64,000 nucleotides of DNA from Microcoleus vaginatus_C (GTDB lineage Bacteria; Cyanobacteriota; Cyanobacteriia; Cyanobacteriales; Microcoleaceae): the NCBI GenBank assembly GCA_040004035.1, contig JAMPLN010000013.1; one strand, written 5' to 3'. Below are positions 40,633 through 49,761 of this stretch, in pieces (the stretch's first letter is position 1; each line of letters opens with the position of its first letter). The translations under genes and the position numbers were made by a program. The notes under the pieces are model-generated. The model did not search any database and was not told where the DNA came from. It saw only the letters and a list, made by a program, of their open reading frames with translations.

Positions 40633-43197
40633 TTATTCCGATACTCCAACCAAAGATTTTTCATGTTCGTTAGCTGGCCGCGTTTGTCCCCGTTCCGCAA
40701 CACGAACAATACTCGGATCGGGCAGATCGGAATTCACAAAATGCTGGAACCGCTGCACTTTTTGTGCGTCTTCAATCGTCGTTTTCCACTCACATTGATA
40801 AGTATTCACTAAATGTTCCATCTGCGCTTCCAATTCAGCACAAATGCCCAGAGAATCCTCAATTATTACTTGTTTCAAGTATTCAATTCCGCCCTCAAGT
40901 TTGTTCAACCAAGTAGCAGTGCGTTCCAATCTGTCGGCCGTGCGGATGTAGAAAACCAAGAATCGATCGATATACTTAATCAGCGTTTCCTTATCGATAT
41001 CCGTCGCCAGCAAAACCGCGTGCTGTGGCTTAATACCGCCGTTGCCACACACGTACAAATTCCAACCATTCTCCGTCGCAATTATCCCAAAATCCTTGCT
41101 TTGAGCTTCCGCGCATTCGCGAGTGCAACCAGAGACAGCAGATTTGAGCTTGTGGGGCGATCGCAAACCACGATACCGCAATTCAACCTCGATCGCCAAA
41201 CTCGTTGAATCCTGCACCCCAAAGCGGCACCAAGTGCTACCAACACAAGATTTTACAGTACGCAGAGCCTTACCGTAAGCGTGTCCCGACTCAAATCCCG
41301 CATCAATCAACCGACGCCAAATATGCGGCAATTGATCCACCCGAGCCCCAAACAAATCAATCCGTTGTCCCCCAGTAATCTTAGTATAAAGCCCAAAATC
41401 CCTGGCAACTTCACCCAAAACAATCAACTTATCGGGAGTGATTTCTCCCCCCGGTATTCGCGGCACCACCGAATAAGTACCGTCGCGCTGAATGTTTGCC
41501 AAAAAGTAATCGTTCGTATCTTGCAAACCGACGTGAGACTTCTCTAAAATGTGGTCATTCCAAGTAGAAGCCAGCATCGAACCAACAGCAGGCTTGCAAA
41601 TTTCGCAGCCCTTACCTTTGCCGTGTCTTTCAATCAACTCCTCAAAGGTTTTAATCTCTTGAGAACGCACTAAATGGTACAATTCTTGACGAGAATATTC
41701 AAAATGTTCGCAGAGATTATTTTTGACTGCAAACCCAGCTTTCTTCATCTCCGACTTGAAGATATCCGTCACCAAAGGCACGCACCCGCCGCAGCCCGTC
41801 CCAGCTTGAGTGCATTTCTTGACGCTGGCAACATCGGTTAAATTGCGATCGCGAATCGCTGCACAAATCTGCCCTTTGGTAACATTATTGCAAGAACAAA
41901 TTTGAGCATAATCCGGCAAACTGTCTACTCCAAAACCCGCCGATGATCCCCCTTCTCGCGGTGGCATCAACAAATCTTCGGGATGCGGTGGCAGAGCAAT
42001 TTCATTTTGCATGAATTGCAGCAAAGTGCCGTAAGCCGAAGCATCTCCCACCAGGATTCCGCCTAAAATCCGGCTGCCGTCTTGATTTAAAACTAATTTT
42101 TTGTAAATGCCTTGGAAGGTGTCAGCGACAACAATTTCTTTAGCATCGCCCGACTTGGGAAAAGGATTTCCAAAACTAGCGACATCCACTCCCAATAATT
42201 TGAGTTTAGTGGACATATCCGCACCTGTAAAAGTGCTTGTGGGACGGGCATCTTGCCCGTCATCCGCTACACGGCTCAAAATATCTGCTGCTACGCTTGC
42301 CATTGTATACCCAGGCGCAACTAAGCCGTAGATGCGGTTTTGATAAAGCGCGCATTCTCCGATCGCATAAATGTCAGGATCGGAGGTTTGGCAACTATCA
42401 TTAATCACAATGCCACCGCGTTCTCCTACTTCTATACCGCAACTTCGGGCAATTTCGTCACGGGGGCGAATGCCAGCAGAAAACACAATCATATCTGTTG
42501 CCAATTCCGAACCGTCAGCAAACAGCATTTTAGTAACTTTGCTATCTTCGCTGACAATTTCTGTGGTAGATTTGCTGGTATGAACCGAAACCCCCAACTC
42601 TTCTATTTTGCTGCGGAGAATTGCACCGCCAATTTCGTCAACTTGCACGGGCATCAGCCGCGATGCAAACTCAACAACGTGAGTTTTTAAGCCCATATTT
42701 TGGAGCGCGTTTGCACATTCTAGACCTAACAAACCGCCGCCAATTACTACGCCAATTTTGCAAATTTTAGCGTAATCTGACATCGCCTCCAGGTCGTCAA
42801 TTGTCCGGTAAACAAAAGTTCCTGTAGCGTCTTTGCCTTTAATTGATGGCACAAATGGATAGGAACCAGTCGCGAGAACAATTTTGTCGTAGGGAACTTC
42901 TAAACCGTTGGCTGAAGAGACTATTTTGTGTTCCCGGTTAATGGCGACTGCTTTGTCGCCGATGTGAATCTTTATGTCATTTTCTTGATAAAATCCCGGT
43001 GCAACTAAAGATAAATCTCCCGCTGTTTTGCCAGAGAAAAATCCGCTGAGGTTTACGCGATCGTAAGCAACGCGCGGTTCTTCACAAAAAGTAATTAAAT
43101 TCCAGTGTTTGGCAGCATCCGAGCTGACCATTAACTCTAGGAACTTGTGACCTACCATGCCATTGCCGATTACAATGAGGTTTTTTTTGGCTGTCAT
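40633..43197 (-). CDS. nirB: Nitrite reductase (NADH) large subunit NirB
   Basis: 854-residue siroheme assimilatory nitrite reductase that makes ammonium from nitrite using NADH. Domains in order: FAD/NAD oxidoreductase (VIGNGMVGHKFLELM near the start, VVIGGGLLGLECANAL near 150), a BFD-type [2Fe-2S] domain (CSCNNVTKGQICAAI and CTQAGTGCGGCVP), and the siroheme/4Fe-4S domain (VGSTWCRFGVQDS, GCTRECAEAQSKDFGIIATE, NLYVCGNGG). All motif sets look intact. The segment DDGQDARPTS (about residues 310-320) is encoded by a perfect 19-bp palindrome and looks inserted in frame. Most cyanobacteria use ferredoxin-dependent NirA, so NirBD is notable. A GTA-N8-TAC motif lies 58 bp upstream. Confidence 0.95.
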   Translation of the reverse strand: MTAKKNLIVIGNGMVGHKFLELMVSSDAAKHWNLITFCEEPRVAYDRVNLSGFFSGKTAGDLSLVAPGFYQENDIKIHIGDKAVAINREHKIVSSANGLEVPYDKIVLATGSYPFVPSIKGKDATGTFVYRTIDDLEAMSDYAKICKIGVVIGGGLLGLECANALQNMGLKTHVVEFASRLMPVQVDEIGGAILRSKIEELGVSVHTSKSTTEIVSEDSKVTKMLFADGSELATDMIVFSAGIRPRDEIARSCGIEVGERGGIVINDSCQTSDPDIYAIGECALYQNRIYGLVAPGYTMASVAADILSRVADDGQDARPTSTFTGADMSTKLKLLGVDVASFGNPFPKSGDAKEIVVADTFQGIYKKLVLNQDGSRILGGILVGDASAYGTLLQFMQNEIALPPHPEDLLMPPREGGSSAGFGVDSLPDYAQICSCNNVTKGQICAAIRDRNLTDVASVKKCTQAGTGCGGCVPLVTDIFKSEMKKAGFAVKNNLCEHFEYSRQELYHLVRSQEIKTFEELIERHGKGKGCEICKPAVGSMLASTWNDHILEKSHVGLQDTNDYFLANIQRDGTYSVVPRIPGGEITPDKLIVLGEVARDFGLYTKITGGQRIDLFGARVDQLPHIWRRLIDAGFESGHAYGKALRTVKSCVGSTWCRFGVQDSTSLAIEVELRYRGLRSPHKLKSAVSGCTRECAEAQSKDFGIIATENGWNLYVCGNGGIKPQHAVLLATDIDKETLIKYIDRFLVFYIRTADRLERTATWLNKLEGGIEYLKQVIIEDSLGICAELEAQMEHLVNTYQCEWKTTIEDAQKVQRFQHFVNSDLPDPSIVRVAERGQTRPANEHEKSLVGVSE
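42243..42261. repeat. Palindromic repeat inside nirB
   Basis: GACGGGCA-TCT-TGCCCGTC, 8-bp perfect stem. The same core (GGGCATCTTGCCCGT type) is seen between genes at 44306-44456, 46500-46566 and 63795-63865. Confidence 0.8.
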
Positions 43198-43254
43198 TAG
43201 AATCTCTTTTATCCCGTTTATCAGTCGTTGGGTTAATTAATATAAGACTTTTTT

Positions 43255-43268
43255 GTAAACTTTTGTAC
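43255..43268 (-). promoter_or_regulatory. Candidate NtcA site upstream of nirB
   Basis: GTA-N8-TAC palindrome, the NtcA consensus, 58 bp upstream of the nirB ATG. The classic -10 box 22 bp downstream is not clear; a TATATT lies 10 bp downstream of the TAC instead. Confidence 0.5.
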
Positions 43269-43365
43269 TTATATATACAAAAAATAGAGGTTTATGCAAT
43301 TGTCGAATACTCCCGATTGCATTTTTGCATGATGTGTGCGATCGACTTAAGTAGGTGCGTCAGTG

Positions 43366-43391
43366 GATTTTAGATTTTAGATTTTAGATTT
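43366..43391. repeat. TTTTAGA heptamer array
   Basis: Three units of the STRR heptamer between nirB and the ABC exporter genes. Confidence 0.75.
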
Positions 43392-43492
43392 ACTCCACAG
43401 TTAAGTATGGTGCGTCAGCTAAGTGTTTTTGACAAAACGATTAATATTTTTACTGTGACGCACCTTACAGTTTTCTAATTTTTAATTATTAT

Positions 43493-44281
43493 TTAAGCTC
43501 CCATGCTCGAATACTGCTTCAAGCCCTGCCGCCAAAGCCAGCGATTCCACACAAAAAACACCGCGCTCCAACCCAACATTACCAACAAACTGCGGCCTAC
43601 ATCTACGGGCAATCCGATCAAGATTGAAGCGGGAAAATGAATCAAATAAGGAAAAGGCGTCCACAAAACTACTTCGCGCACGGGTGCGGGAAACACTTCT
43701 AACGGCGCGGTAATTCCCGATAAAAACAGGTAAATTAAAGACCAGAATTGCTCGATCGCACTTGCCCTCTCCAGCCAAAAAGCAAACAGCGCAAAAGTAT
43801 ACTGTATCAGAAACCGCAAACAAAAAGTCAAGACGATAACCAACAAAAATAGCAAAAACCTGCCCAAACTCGGCAGCCAAAAAGACTGCGGGTAAAGTGC
43901 AAAAAACAGCAGCACTAATCCGAATACAAATGGCAGCCTTGCAAACCTTTCGGAAACGTGAGATACGAAGTGGTGCCATACGGGATCGAGAGGCTGCAAC
44001 AATCTATTAGATAGCTTGCCTTGCACTACTTCCTTTTCAAACTCCCAAATTACCCAAACTACATTTACTTGCCTGACAATGAAAGTGGCTAAAAAATAAC
44101 GGGCAAAGTCGAGGGAATTCAGCCCAAATTGGCCAGTCTCGGCCGCCTGCATCCAAACACCCATCAAGATAAATGGCAAAGCTCCCGACAGGGCCCACAA
44201 AAACAATTCTGCCCGGTATTCGAGCATATAAGCGTAGTAGGTAAATAACAAAGTTTTAGCAATTTTGATGGATTTTGTCAT
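43493..44281 (-). CDS. ABC-2 type exporter permease (DUF990-like)
   Basis: 262 residues with about six transmembrane segments (for example AELFLWALSGALPFILMGVW, FVFGLVLLFFALYPQSF, LLFLLVIVLTFCLRFLIQYT). The N-terminal LLFTYYAYMLEYRAELFLW and the FEKEVVQGKLSNRLLQPLDP stretch match the ABC-2 family transporter group often annotated as ABC-2 permease or DUF990. It is the membrane partner of the ATPase gene directly upstream on the same strand; the usual set has a second DUF990 permease, which is not seen here. Substrate unknown; homologues are linked to lipid or drug export. Confidence 0.85.
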   Translation of the reverse strand: MTKSIKIAKTLLFTYYAYMLEYRAELFLWALSGALPFILMGVWMQAAETGQFGLNSLDFARYFLATFIVRQVNVVWVIWEFEKEVVQGKLSNRLLQPLDPVWHHFVSHVSERFARLPFVFGLVLLFFALYPQSFWLPSLGRFLLFLLVIVLTFCLRFLIQYTFALFAFWLERASAIEQFWSLIYLFLSGITAPLEVFPAPVREVVLWTPFPYLIHFPASILIGLPVDVGRSLLVMLGWSAVFFVWNRWLWRQGLKQYSSMGA

Positions 44282-44305
44282 ATCATTTTTAGATTTAATT
44301 TTTCG

Positions 44306-44456
44306 GTGTTAGCAACGGGCAAGATGCCCGTTCCACAAAACATTAAAACTCTCGTAGAACAGGCATCTTGCCTGTTCATTTTTTCGGTGTTAGCAACGGG
44401 CAAGATGTCCGTTTCACAAAACATTGAAGCTTTAGTAGAACAGATATTTTGCGTGT
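44306..44456. repeat. Dispersed palindromic repeats, two direct copies
   Basis: Two head-to-tail copies of a block with AACGGGCAAGATG(C/T)CCGTT and GAACAGGCATCTTGCCTGTTC. They fill the gap between the permease and ATPase genes. Confidence 0.75.
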
Positions 44457-44483
44457 TATGGAGAATGAACCCAGCCAAAAACA

Positions 44484-45464
44484 TTACACTTTTCCCGTGC
44501 GGAAAACGCGACCAATTACCTCTTCAATTGGCGGGTCAGTAACAGTCAAATCTATCACTTCTAACTCCGCCAAAATCTTCGCCACACTCACCGTCAACTC
44601 TTCCCTTTTTACCAAAAAACGCACCGATTGCCCCTCAATAGATTCTACCTCTCCGTAAGCAAAAGCACTATCCTTTGCCAGCGGCTTAGCTAATTTTACC
44701 TGAACTTCCCGATAAGGTGCAAACCTGTCGAGCAATCCGTCTAAACTGCCATCATAAACTAATTGCCCTTCATGGATTAACAAAACGCGCTTGCACAAAG
44801 CAGTAATGTCAGCCATGTAATGGCTCGTCAACAGCACTGTTGCTTGATAGCGCTCGTTATATTCTCGCAGAAATTGCCTGACGCTAAACTGTGCGTTTAT
44901 ATCCAAACCTAAAGTCGGTTCATCTAAAAATAATACTTCCGGCTGGTGCAGCAGCGCCGCCATTAATTCAGCTTTCATGCGTTCGCCTAAAGAAAGCTTT
45001 CGTACTGCCTGATTTAACTTGCCTTCTAGTGACAGCATCTCTGTCAATTCTCCGACTCGCCGCCGATAATCTGTATCGGGAATGCCGTAGACAGCGGCAT
45101 TGATTCGCAGAGAGTCAAGCACAGGTAAATCCCAAATTAACTGCTGTTTCTGCCCCATCACTAAGGTGATTCTTTGCAGAAAATCAGCTTCGCGACGGAA
45201 AGGAGTACGATCGCACACTCTCACCGTACCCGCAGACGGATAAATCAAACCCGTCAGCATTTTCAGCGTAGTAGTTTTGCCCGCACCGTTAGCACCTAGA
45301 AACCCCACGACTTCCCCCGGTTCAATACTGAAAGAAACGCCTTCAACTGCTTTGATATTGCGGTAAGTGCGACTAAAAAAGTGTCGCACTGTTCCTTTAA
45401 GCCCCGGTTCTTTAATCGCTACCGGATAAACTTTGCTCAAGTCTTCAACTAAGATAATTGGCAT
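44484..45464 (-). CDS. ABC-2 type exporter ATP-binding protein
   Basis: 326 residues. Walker A is GANGAGKTT (about 55-63), the Q-loop region is VMGQKQQLIWDLP, the signature is LSLGERMKAEL (S replaced from the LSGGQ canon as in the ABC-2 export family), and Walker B is VLFLDEPTLGLD followed by TSHYMADITALC. The C-terminal 100 residues (VQVKLAKPLAKDSAFAYGEV) form the regulatory domain of this group. The next gene encodes its permease. It forms an exporter of unknown substrate. The gap to the permease gene is filled by repeats, so coupling is not tight. Confidence 0.88.
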   Translation of the reverse strand: MPIILVEDLSKVYPVAIKEPGLKGTVRHFFSRTYRNIKAVEGVSFSIEPGEVVGFLGANGAGKTTTLKMLTGLIYPSAGTVRVCDRTPFRREADFLQRITLVMGQKQQLIWDLPVLDSLRINAAVYGIPDTDYRRRVGELTEMLSLEGKLNQAVRKLSLGERMKAELMAALLHQPEVLFLDEPTLGLDINAQFSVRQFLREYNERYQATVLLTSHYMADITALCKRVLLIHEGQLVYDGSLDGLLDRFAPYREVQVKLAKPLAKDSAFAYGEVESIEGQSVRFLVKREELTVSVAKILAELEVIDLTVTDPPIEEVIGRVFRTGKV

Positions 45465-45661
45465 CGGCTCAAATTTTAACTTTTATTTTAATCTAGGGTA
45501 TTTCCATCAGGCTTGTGCCAAGATGGAGCGATCGAGATCTCTAGTAGGATGCCCCAGCGATTGCTCGATCGCTCTGAGGCAGTAACTGTGTTCTGGCGCA
45601 CCCTACTAAACTGTAGAATATTGCACAATATCCATGCTCACATCGCACAAAGTTTACAAAT

Positions 45662-46471
45662 ATGGTACTCACCCCAGATAATTCAGACATCTCTCGTTTG
45701 GTAGGAGACAATTCTCCTGAAAATATTACACTTGCACCAGGACAACTTGCTAGTTTTCCTGGGGGACTTTGGATGGTGGGCGGCAATGATACTGTCAGGG
45801 GCTCGTCAGATGCAGAACGGATTTTCGGCAACGATGGTAAAGACAGTCTGTTAGGCGGAGTCGGCAATGATTCTATTTACGCCGGCAAAGATGATGACGA
45901 TGTTTTGGGAGAAACTGGCGACGATTTCTTGACAGGAGATAGAAATAGCGATTTCCTTGATGGGGGTGCGGGAAATGATTTGCTGCGCGGAGGACAAGGT
46001 GTTGATTTGTTAGTGGGCGGAGAGGGTAATGATACTTTAATTGGGGACAGAGATGTGGATATTTACCAAGGTGGTACAGGGAACGATGTATTTGTTTTGA
46101 GAGTCGATCAAGCGGGAAGCAGAGTAGTTGGAATTGAAGTTCCTGACGCGGTAATTGTGGATTTTGATAAGTCTAGCGATTCGATTGGAATTAGTGTGCC
46201 ATTTACCAGCAGCAATATTTCATTGGAAGAGGTAAGTTATAGCTTGAACGATCCGAGACTGCTGCTGATCGATCCTGCAACTGTAACGGGGGGAACGAGT
46301 TTGTTAGCCAAGGGTGGCATCTCGCGGCAAAGTCTCGATCCCGATGGCAACGGCCGTGTGGAAGCTACTAATATTAGATTTGGTTTTACTAATGCTTTGT
46401 TGGGTACTGTGTTGAACGTGACCCCAGCCGATTTAAACGGTCGTTTTATTAATGCTAGTTCTGTGCTTTGA
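45662..46471 (+). CDS. RTX calcium-binding repeat protein
   Basis: 269 residues. About residues 40-145 are hemolysin-type GGxGxDxLx nonapeptides (VGGNDTVRGSSDAERIFGND and onward), and a C-terminal domain of about 120 residues follows (VFVLRVDQAGSRVVGIEVPD, SDSIGISVPFTS). There is no N-terminal signal, as usual for type I secreted RTX proteins. It has fewer repeats than the protein at 10893. It stands alone between minus-strand genes. Probable role: secreted calcium-binding surface protein. Confidence 0.85.
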   Translation: MVLTPDNSDISRLVGDNSPENITLAPGQLASFPGGLWMVGGNDTVRGSSDAERIFGNDGKDSLLGGVGNDSIYAGKDDDDVLGETGDDFLTGDRNSDFLDGGAGNDLLRGGQGVDLLVGGEGNDTLIGDRDVDIYQGGTGNDVFVLRVDQAGSRVVGIEVPDAVIVDFDKSSDSIGISVPFTSSNISLEEVSYSLNDPRLLLIDPATVTGGTSLLAKGGISRQSLDPDGNGRVEATNIRFGFTNALLGTVLNVTPADLNGRFINASSVL

Positions 46472-46499
46472 AGCCGCTAATTGATTAATTATCTCTCAA

Positions 46500-46566
46500 G
46501 AACGGGCATCTGGCCCGTTCCACAAAAAAAACTAAGTTTTTGTGGAACAGGCATCTTACCTGTTCT
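46500..46566. repeat. Dispersed palindrome pair
   Basis: AAGAACGGGCATCTGGCCCGTTCC and GTGGAACAGGCATCTTACCTGTTC, separated by an A/T tract. Same family as 42243, 44306 and 63795. Confidence 0.75.
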
Positions 46567-47367
46567 TCAGTTGCGTTTTTCCATTGCCCACTGCATCAAA
46601 CCGGGGAACAAACGATAAGCTTCCGATGCCAAAAAAGCAGGACCGACGGTAACTTCTGCACGCTGATTTTTCACAGCATCCCAAATAGCTTTAGCAATAT
46701 CTTCTGGCTGAGTTGCCCAGTCAGATTTTAGCATTTGGCTCATTTTCTGGCGGCGCAATTCGACTCCGGGTTCGTCTCGATCGCGAAATTGAGCTCTTTC
46801 TAAAAAATCGCTGTTAATCAAGCCCGGATGCACGGCGCAAACGTGAATACCTTGAGGCGCTAATTCCAATCGCAAAGTTTCTGTTAAACCGGTTACTGCA
46901 TATTTGCTGGCACAATAAGCAGTCATTTGAGGCAAAGGCATTTTGCCACCAATAGAACCAACATTAACTATTGTCCCTGTTTTTCGTTCCAAAAAATGTG
47001 GCAACATTTCTTGAATTGTGTTAACGCAGCCCCAAAAATTGGTATTCATTAATTGCTGCCAGTCTTCGGAGGTAGTGTGCTCGATCGCCCCCGTGAGACA
47101 AATGCCAGCATTGTTAACTAAAACATCGATGTTGCCGCAGGTATCTAGCGCTTTTTGGACGATCGCGCGCACTTGGTGAATGTCGCCAACATCCCCCGGA
47201 ATAGCTACAGCGGAAGTGCCTTCTCGCTGCACTTGAACCGCTGCTGCTGCCAATCTCTCTGGCTGGCGAGCTACCATAACTACATCGTAACCTTTACTTG
47301 CAAATAAAATTGCTGTTGCTTTGCCGCTTCCTTGAGAAGCGCCTGTAATCAAAACTGTAGGAGCCAT
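46567..47367 (-). CDS. SDR-family oxidoreductase
   Basis: 266 residues, classical short-chain dehydrogenase. The cofactor loop is TGASQGSGKA (about 7-16; G.S.G.G with S for I), the next strand has ARQPERL for NADPH, then NNAGICLTG, the catalytic serine VGSIGGK, and YCASKYAV with the Y and K. The tail (VTVGPAFLASEAYRLFPGL, MEKRN) is like those of the DltE/YqjQ-type SDRs that act on lipid or fatty substrates, but the substrate is open. Single gene, no partner. Confidence 0.85.
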   Translation of the reverse strand: MAPTVLITGASQGSGKATAILFASKGYDVVMVARQPERLAAAAVQVQREGTSAVAIPGDVGDIHQVRAIVQKALDTCGNIDVLVNNAGICLTGAIEHTTSEDWQQLMNTNFWGCVNTIQEMLPHFLERKTGTIVNVGSIGGKMPLPQMTAYCASKYAVTGLTETLRLELAPQGIHVCAVHPGLINSDFLERAQFRDRDEPGVELRRQKMSQMLKSDWATQPEDIAKAIWDAVKNQRAEVTVGPAFLASEAYRLFPGLMQWAMEKRN

Positions 47368-47677
47368 AGATAGTTATAAATTGTAAGTGGGTAATTTGTT
47401 TTTTGCGATATTGAAACTATAACAGAGGTCAGGTAATTTTAGGCGCGCTCTATCTTAATAATTATTGAGTATAGGAATTCTTTCTGCTTCGGGAATGGGC
47501 TTTTCTTAACGAACCGCGAAGGCGCGAAGGACACGAAGGAAGAGAGGAGAGGAGAGGAGAATAAGAGAATAGAAATTATTCATAATTTGTGCGAAAATTG
47601 CTTTGTAAATTTTCCCAATGCCCAATGCCCAATGCCCAATGCCCAATGCCCAATGCCCAATGCCCAATGCCTAAAAA
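47368..47677. other. Intergenic region with repeat arrays
   Basis: 310 bp, no gene. It contains a GAAGGACACGAAGGAAGAGA-like repeat (about 47517-47560) and eight CCCAATG heptamers (47614-47669) just before the EamA gene. Confidence 0.6.
47614..47669. repeat. CCCAATG heptamer array
   Basis: Eight exact copies, ending 8 bp before the ATG of the transporter gene, so the array is its 5' leader. Confidence 0.9.
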
Positions 47678-48604
47678 ATGAATCTTCCGAAACAAACGCC
47701 GAATTGGTCGATCGCCCTAGTGTTAATTATCGGTGTTTTAGCCGTCTCAACTTCCTCAATCTTAATTCGGCTGGCTAACTTTTCAGCAGGGGCGGGCGGT
47801 TTGGGTTTTAGTCTGGTACTCGCGGCCTCTCGTCTGACTTTATCTGCTTTAATTCTGCTTCCGGCTTGGCGGAAAATTCAGTGGAACACCCTGCAACCGG
47901 GATCTCGGCGCTATGCTGCTGCTGCGGGTTTGTGTCTCGCGCTGCATTTTGCTCTCTGGATTACCTCACTTTCTTATACTTCGATCGCCGCCTCGACTGC
48001 CCTCGTCACCACTAATCCTGTCTGGGTAGCGCTTTTGTCGCGCTTCTGGTTCGGAGAAAAACTCAGCAAAATGTCGATCGCTGGCATTACTATAGCCCTG
48101 ACTGGGGGAATGGCGATCGCTGTGGGAAGTGCGGGCGCAGCCGATGCTGGCAGCAGCCAACTGCTTGGCGATTTCCTGGCTTTGGCTGGTTCCTGGGCTG
48201 TCAGCTTGTATTTGCTGCTGGGGCGGGAAGCTCAGCGGCGGGGACTGGGAATTGGTGGCTATATCGCGATCGCCTATACTGTAGCTGCGATCGTCCTGCT
48301 GCCTCTCCCCTTCGCCTTCGGCACTACTTATACTAATTACCCCGACATTGTATATTTTTATATTTTGTTAACGGCCGCTTTGCCTCAGTTAGTCGGCCAC
48401 ACCATTTTGAACTGGGCCGTAGTGCAGATTTCCCCAACTCTGGTAACTCTTGCCATCTTGTTTGAACCGGTTGGGGCAAGTTGGTTGGGTTATTTGCTGT
48501 TTGGGGAAGTGCCGGCGCCGGCGGTACTCGCAGGTGCTGCGGTGCTGCTGTTGGGGGTAGCAACCGCTACCGTCGGAGCAAAAAAAATTACTGTCAACAG
48601 TTAA
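47678..48604 (+). CDS. DMT-superfamily transporter (EamA domains)
   Basis: 308 residues with about ten transmembrane helices in two EamA halves. The first half has IALVLIIGVLAVSTSSILIR and ALHFALWITSLSYTSIAAST followed by TTNPVWVALLSRFWFGE. The second half has FLALAGSWAVSLYLLLGREA and VVQISPTLVTLAILFEPVGA. EamA permeases move metabolites such as amino acids or drugs; the substrate cannot be told. The heptamer array directly upstream takes the place of a normal leader, and no clear ribosome binding site is present. Confidence 0.88.
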   Translation: MNLPKQTPNWSIALVLIIGVLAVSTSSILIRLANFSAGAGGLGFSLVLAASRLTLSALILLPAWRKIQWNTLQPGSRRYAAAAGLCLALHFALWITSLSYTSIAASTALVTTNPVWVALLSRFWFGEKLSKMSIAGITIALTGGMAIAVGSAGAADAGSSQLLGDFLALAGSWAVSLYLLLGREAQRRGLGIGGYIAIAYTVAAIVLLPLPFAFGTTYTNYPDIVYFYILLTAALPQLVGHTILNWAVVQISPTLVTLAILFEPVGASWLGYLLFGEVPAPAVLAGAAVLLLGVATATVGAKKITVNS

Positions 48605-48767
48605 GAGTTAACCGTTTTCGACATTGCCACAACAGTTGCCGTGAGTCAGAATAAAACAAATTAGGGCTTAAAAACCCCAATAACTCATCAGTGAAATATC
48701 GATTCAAAACTATCAAAGGTCTGAGTAATGACTAATAATACTCGGCTGCCTTTAGGAGAATAAAATT

Positions 48768-49625
48768 ATGCTGCCAGAACAACTACAGCGGATCATCGGC
48801 TACTTTATCGAAGAAGCCACAGAACAGATCCAAATTATCGAACAAGGCTTGCAAGATCTGCAAAATACCGTGCCAGCTCCCCAAAGAATACACCAGCTCA
48901 TCCGAGCCTCGCACTCGATTAAAGGGGGAGCAGCTATGCTCGGATTTAGCAGCATTCAGCGCATTGCTCATCGCTTGGAGGATTATTTAAAGCTGCTGAG
49001 AGAATGTCCGATCGCCATTGATAGCAGGCTGCAATCGCTGTTAACCGAAGTTTTTGATATTTTAGTAGCCCTCGTGTCAAAGGTTTCTAAGGGTTTTGGG
49101 CTCAACCACGAAGACGCAAACCAGATGCTCTCCCTCGCCGAACCGGTTTTTGACGAACTCGATGCTTACCTGAGATTGCGAATTCCCACTCGCCTGACTG
49201 TGAGAGCTACTACGGACGAACATATTCACGTTTTCTCCGGTTACTGCACCTCCCTGAGCGAATTTTCCTCGGCTATTGCTTCGAGCGTCGGTTTGCTCGG
49301 AGGCACTATTACCCGCCACGAGCAGGATAGCCAGGGCCTACGCCTTTGTATTGACATTTACCTGCCGCCTTACACTAGGATCGAAAACATCCGCCAAGCT
49401 GTCGAACTCTCCGGCGCTATTATCGGGAATGTTCAGACGCAGCGCGACTTTTCGCTGCTGGCGACTGCGGATTATCCGGTTTACCAAAGTGCGATCGAAC
49501 CTCCGGCAATTTGCATCGGATGCCGCTACTATTACGGCAGAACCGACGGCGGCTACCTGCTCAACTGCACGATCCATCCCCGCGGCCCGGAAACCGAAGA
49601 TTGTCGCGATCGCGAACCGGAATAA
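48768..49625 (+). CDS. Hpt-domain protein with C-terminal Cys-rich tail
   Basis: 285 residues with AGGAG before the ATG. Residues about 1-115 form an Hpt domain: FIEEATEQIQIIEQGLQDL and RASHSIKGGAAMLGF, with the phospho-acceptor H49. About 115-240 is an unassigned alpha/beta region (TVRATTDEHIHVFSGYCTSL). The last 35 residues, ICIGCRYYYGRTDGGYLLNC then TIHPRG and EDCRDRE, place four Cys in a C-x2-C...C...C pattern like a small metal site seen in short cyanobacterial proteins. The protein lacks receiver and kinase domains, so it may be a standalone phosphotransfer module. No cognate kinase lies within a few kb in this direction. Confidence 0.75.
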   Translation: MLPEQLQRIIGYFIEEATEQIQIIEQGLQDLQNTVPAPQRIHQLIRASHSIKGGAAMLGFSSIQRIAHRLEDYLKLLRECPIAIDSRLQSLLTEVFDILVALVSKVSKGFGLNHEDANQMLSLAEPVFDELDAYLRLRIPTRLTVRATTDEHIHVFSGYCTSLSEFSSAIASSVGLLGGTITRHEQDSQGLRLCIDIYLPPYTRIENIRQAVELSGAIIGNVQTQRDFSLLATADYPVYQSAIEPPAICIGCRYYYGRTDGGYLLNCTIHPRGPETEDCRDREPE

Positions 49626-49761
49626 GCGCTGAAAACTCAGCCCTCGGAAGCACGATTTGTCTCCCGAAAAACTCTTCTGAAACCCATATTTTCCCTGATT
49701 TTTTTCACATTACCCCCTGCCAAATTCTTTTTGAGTTGCTAGATAACTAGATCTTTCTCTC

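Noticed and set aside
44278..44542. Short frames rich in RQDACSTRVLMFCGTGILPV-like residues
   Set aside because: They are translations of the dispersed palindromes and not genes.
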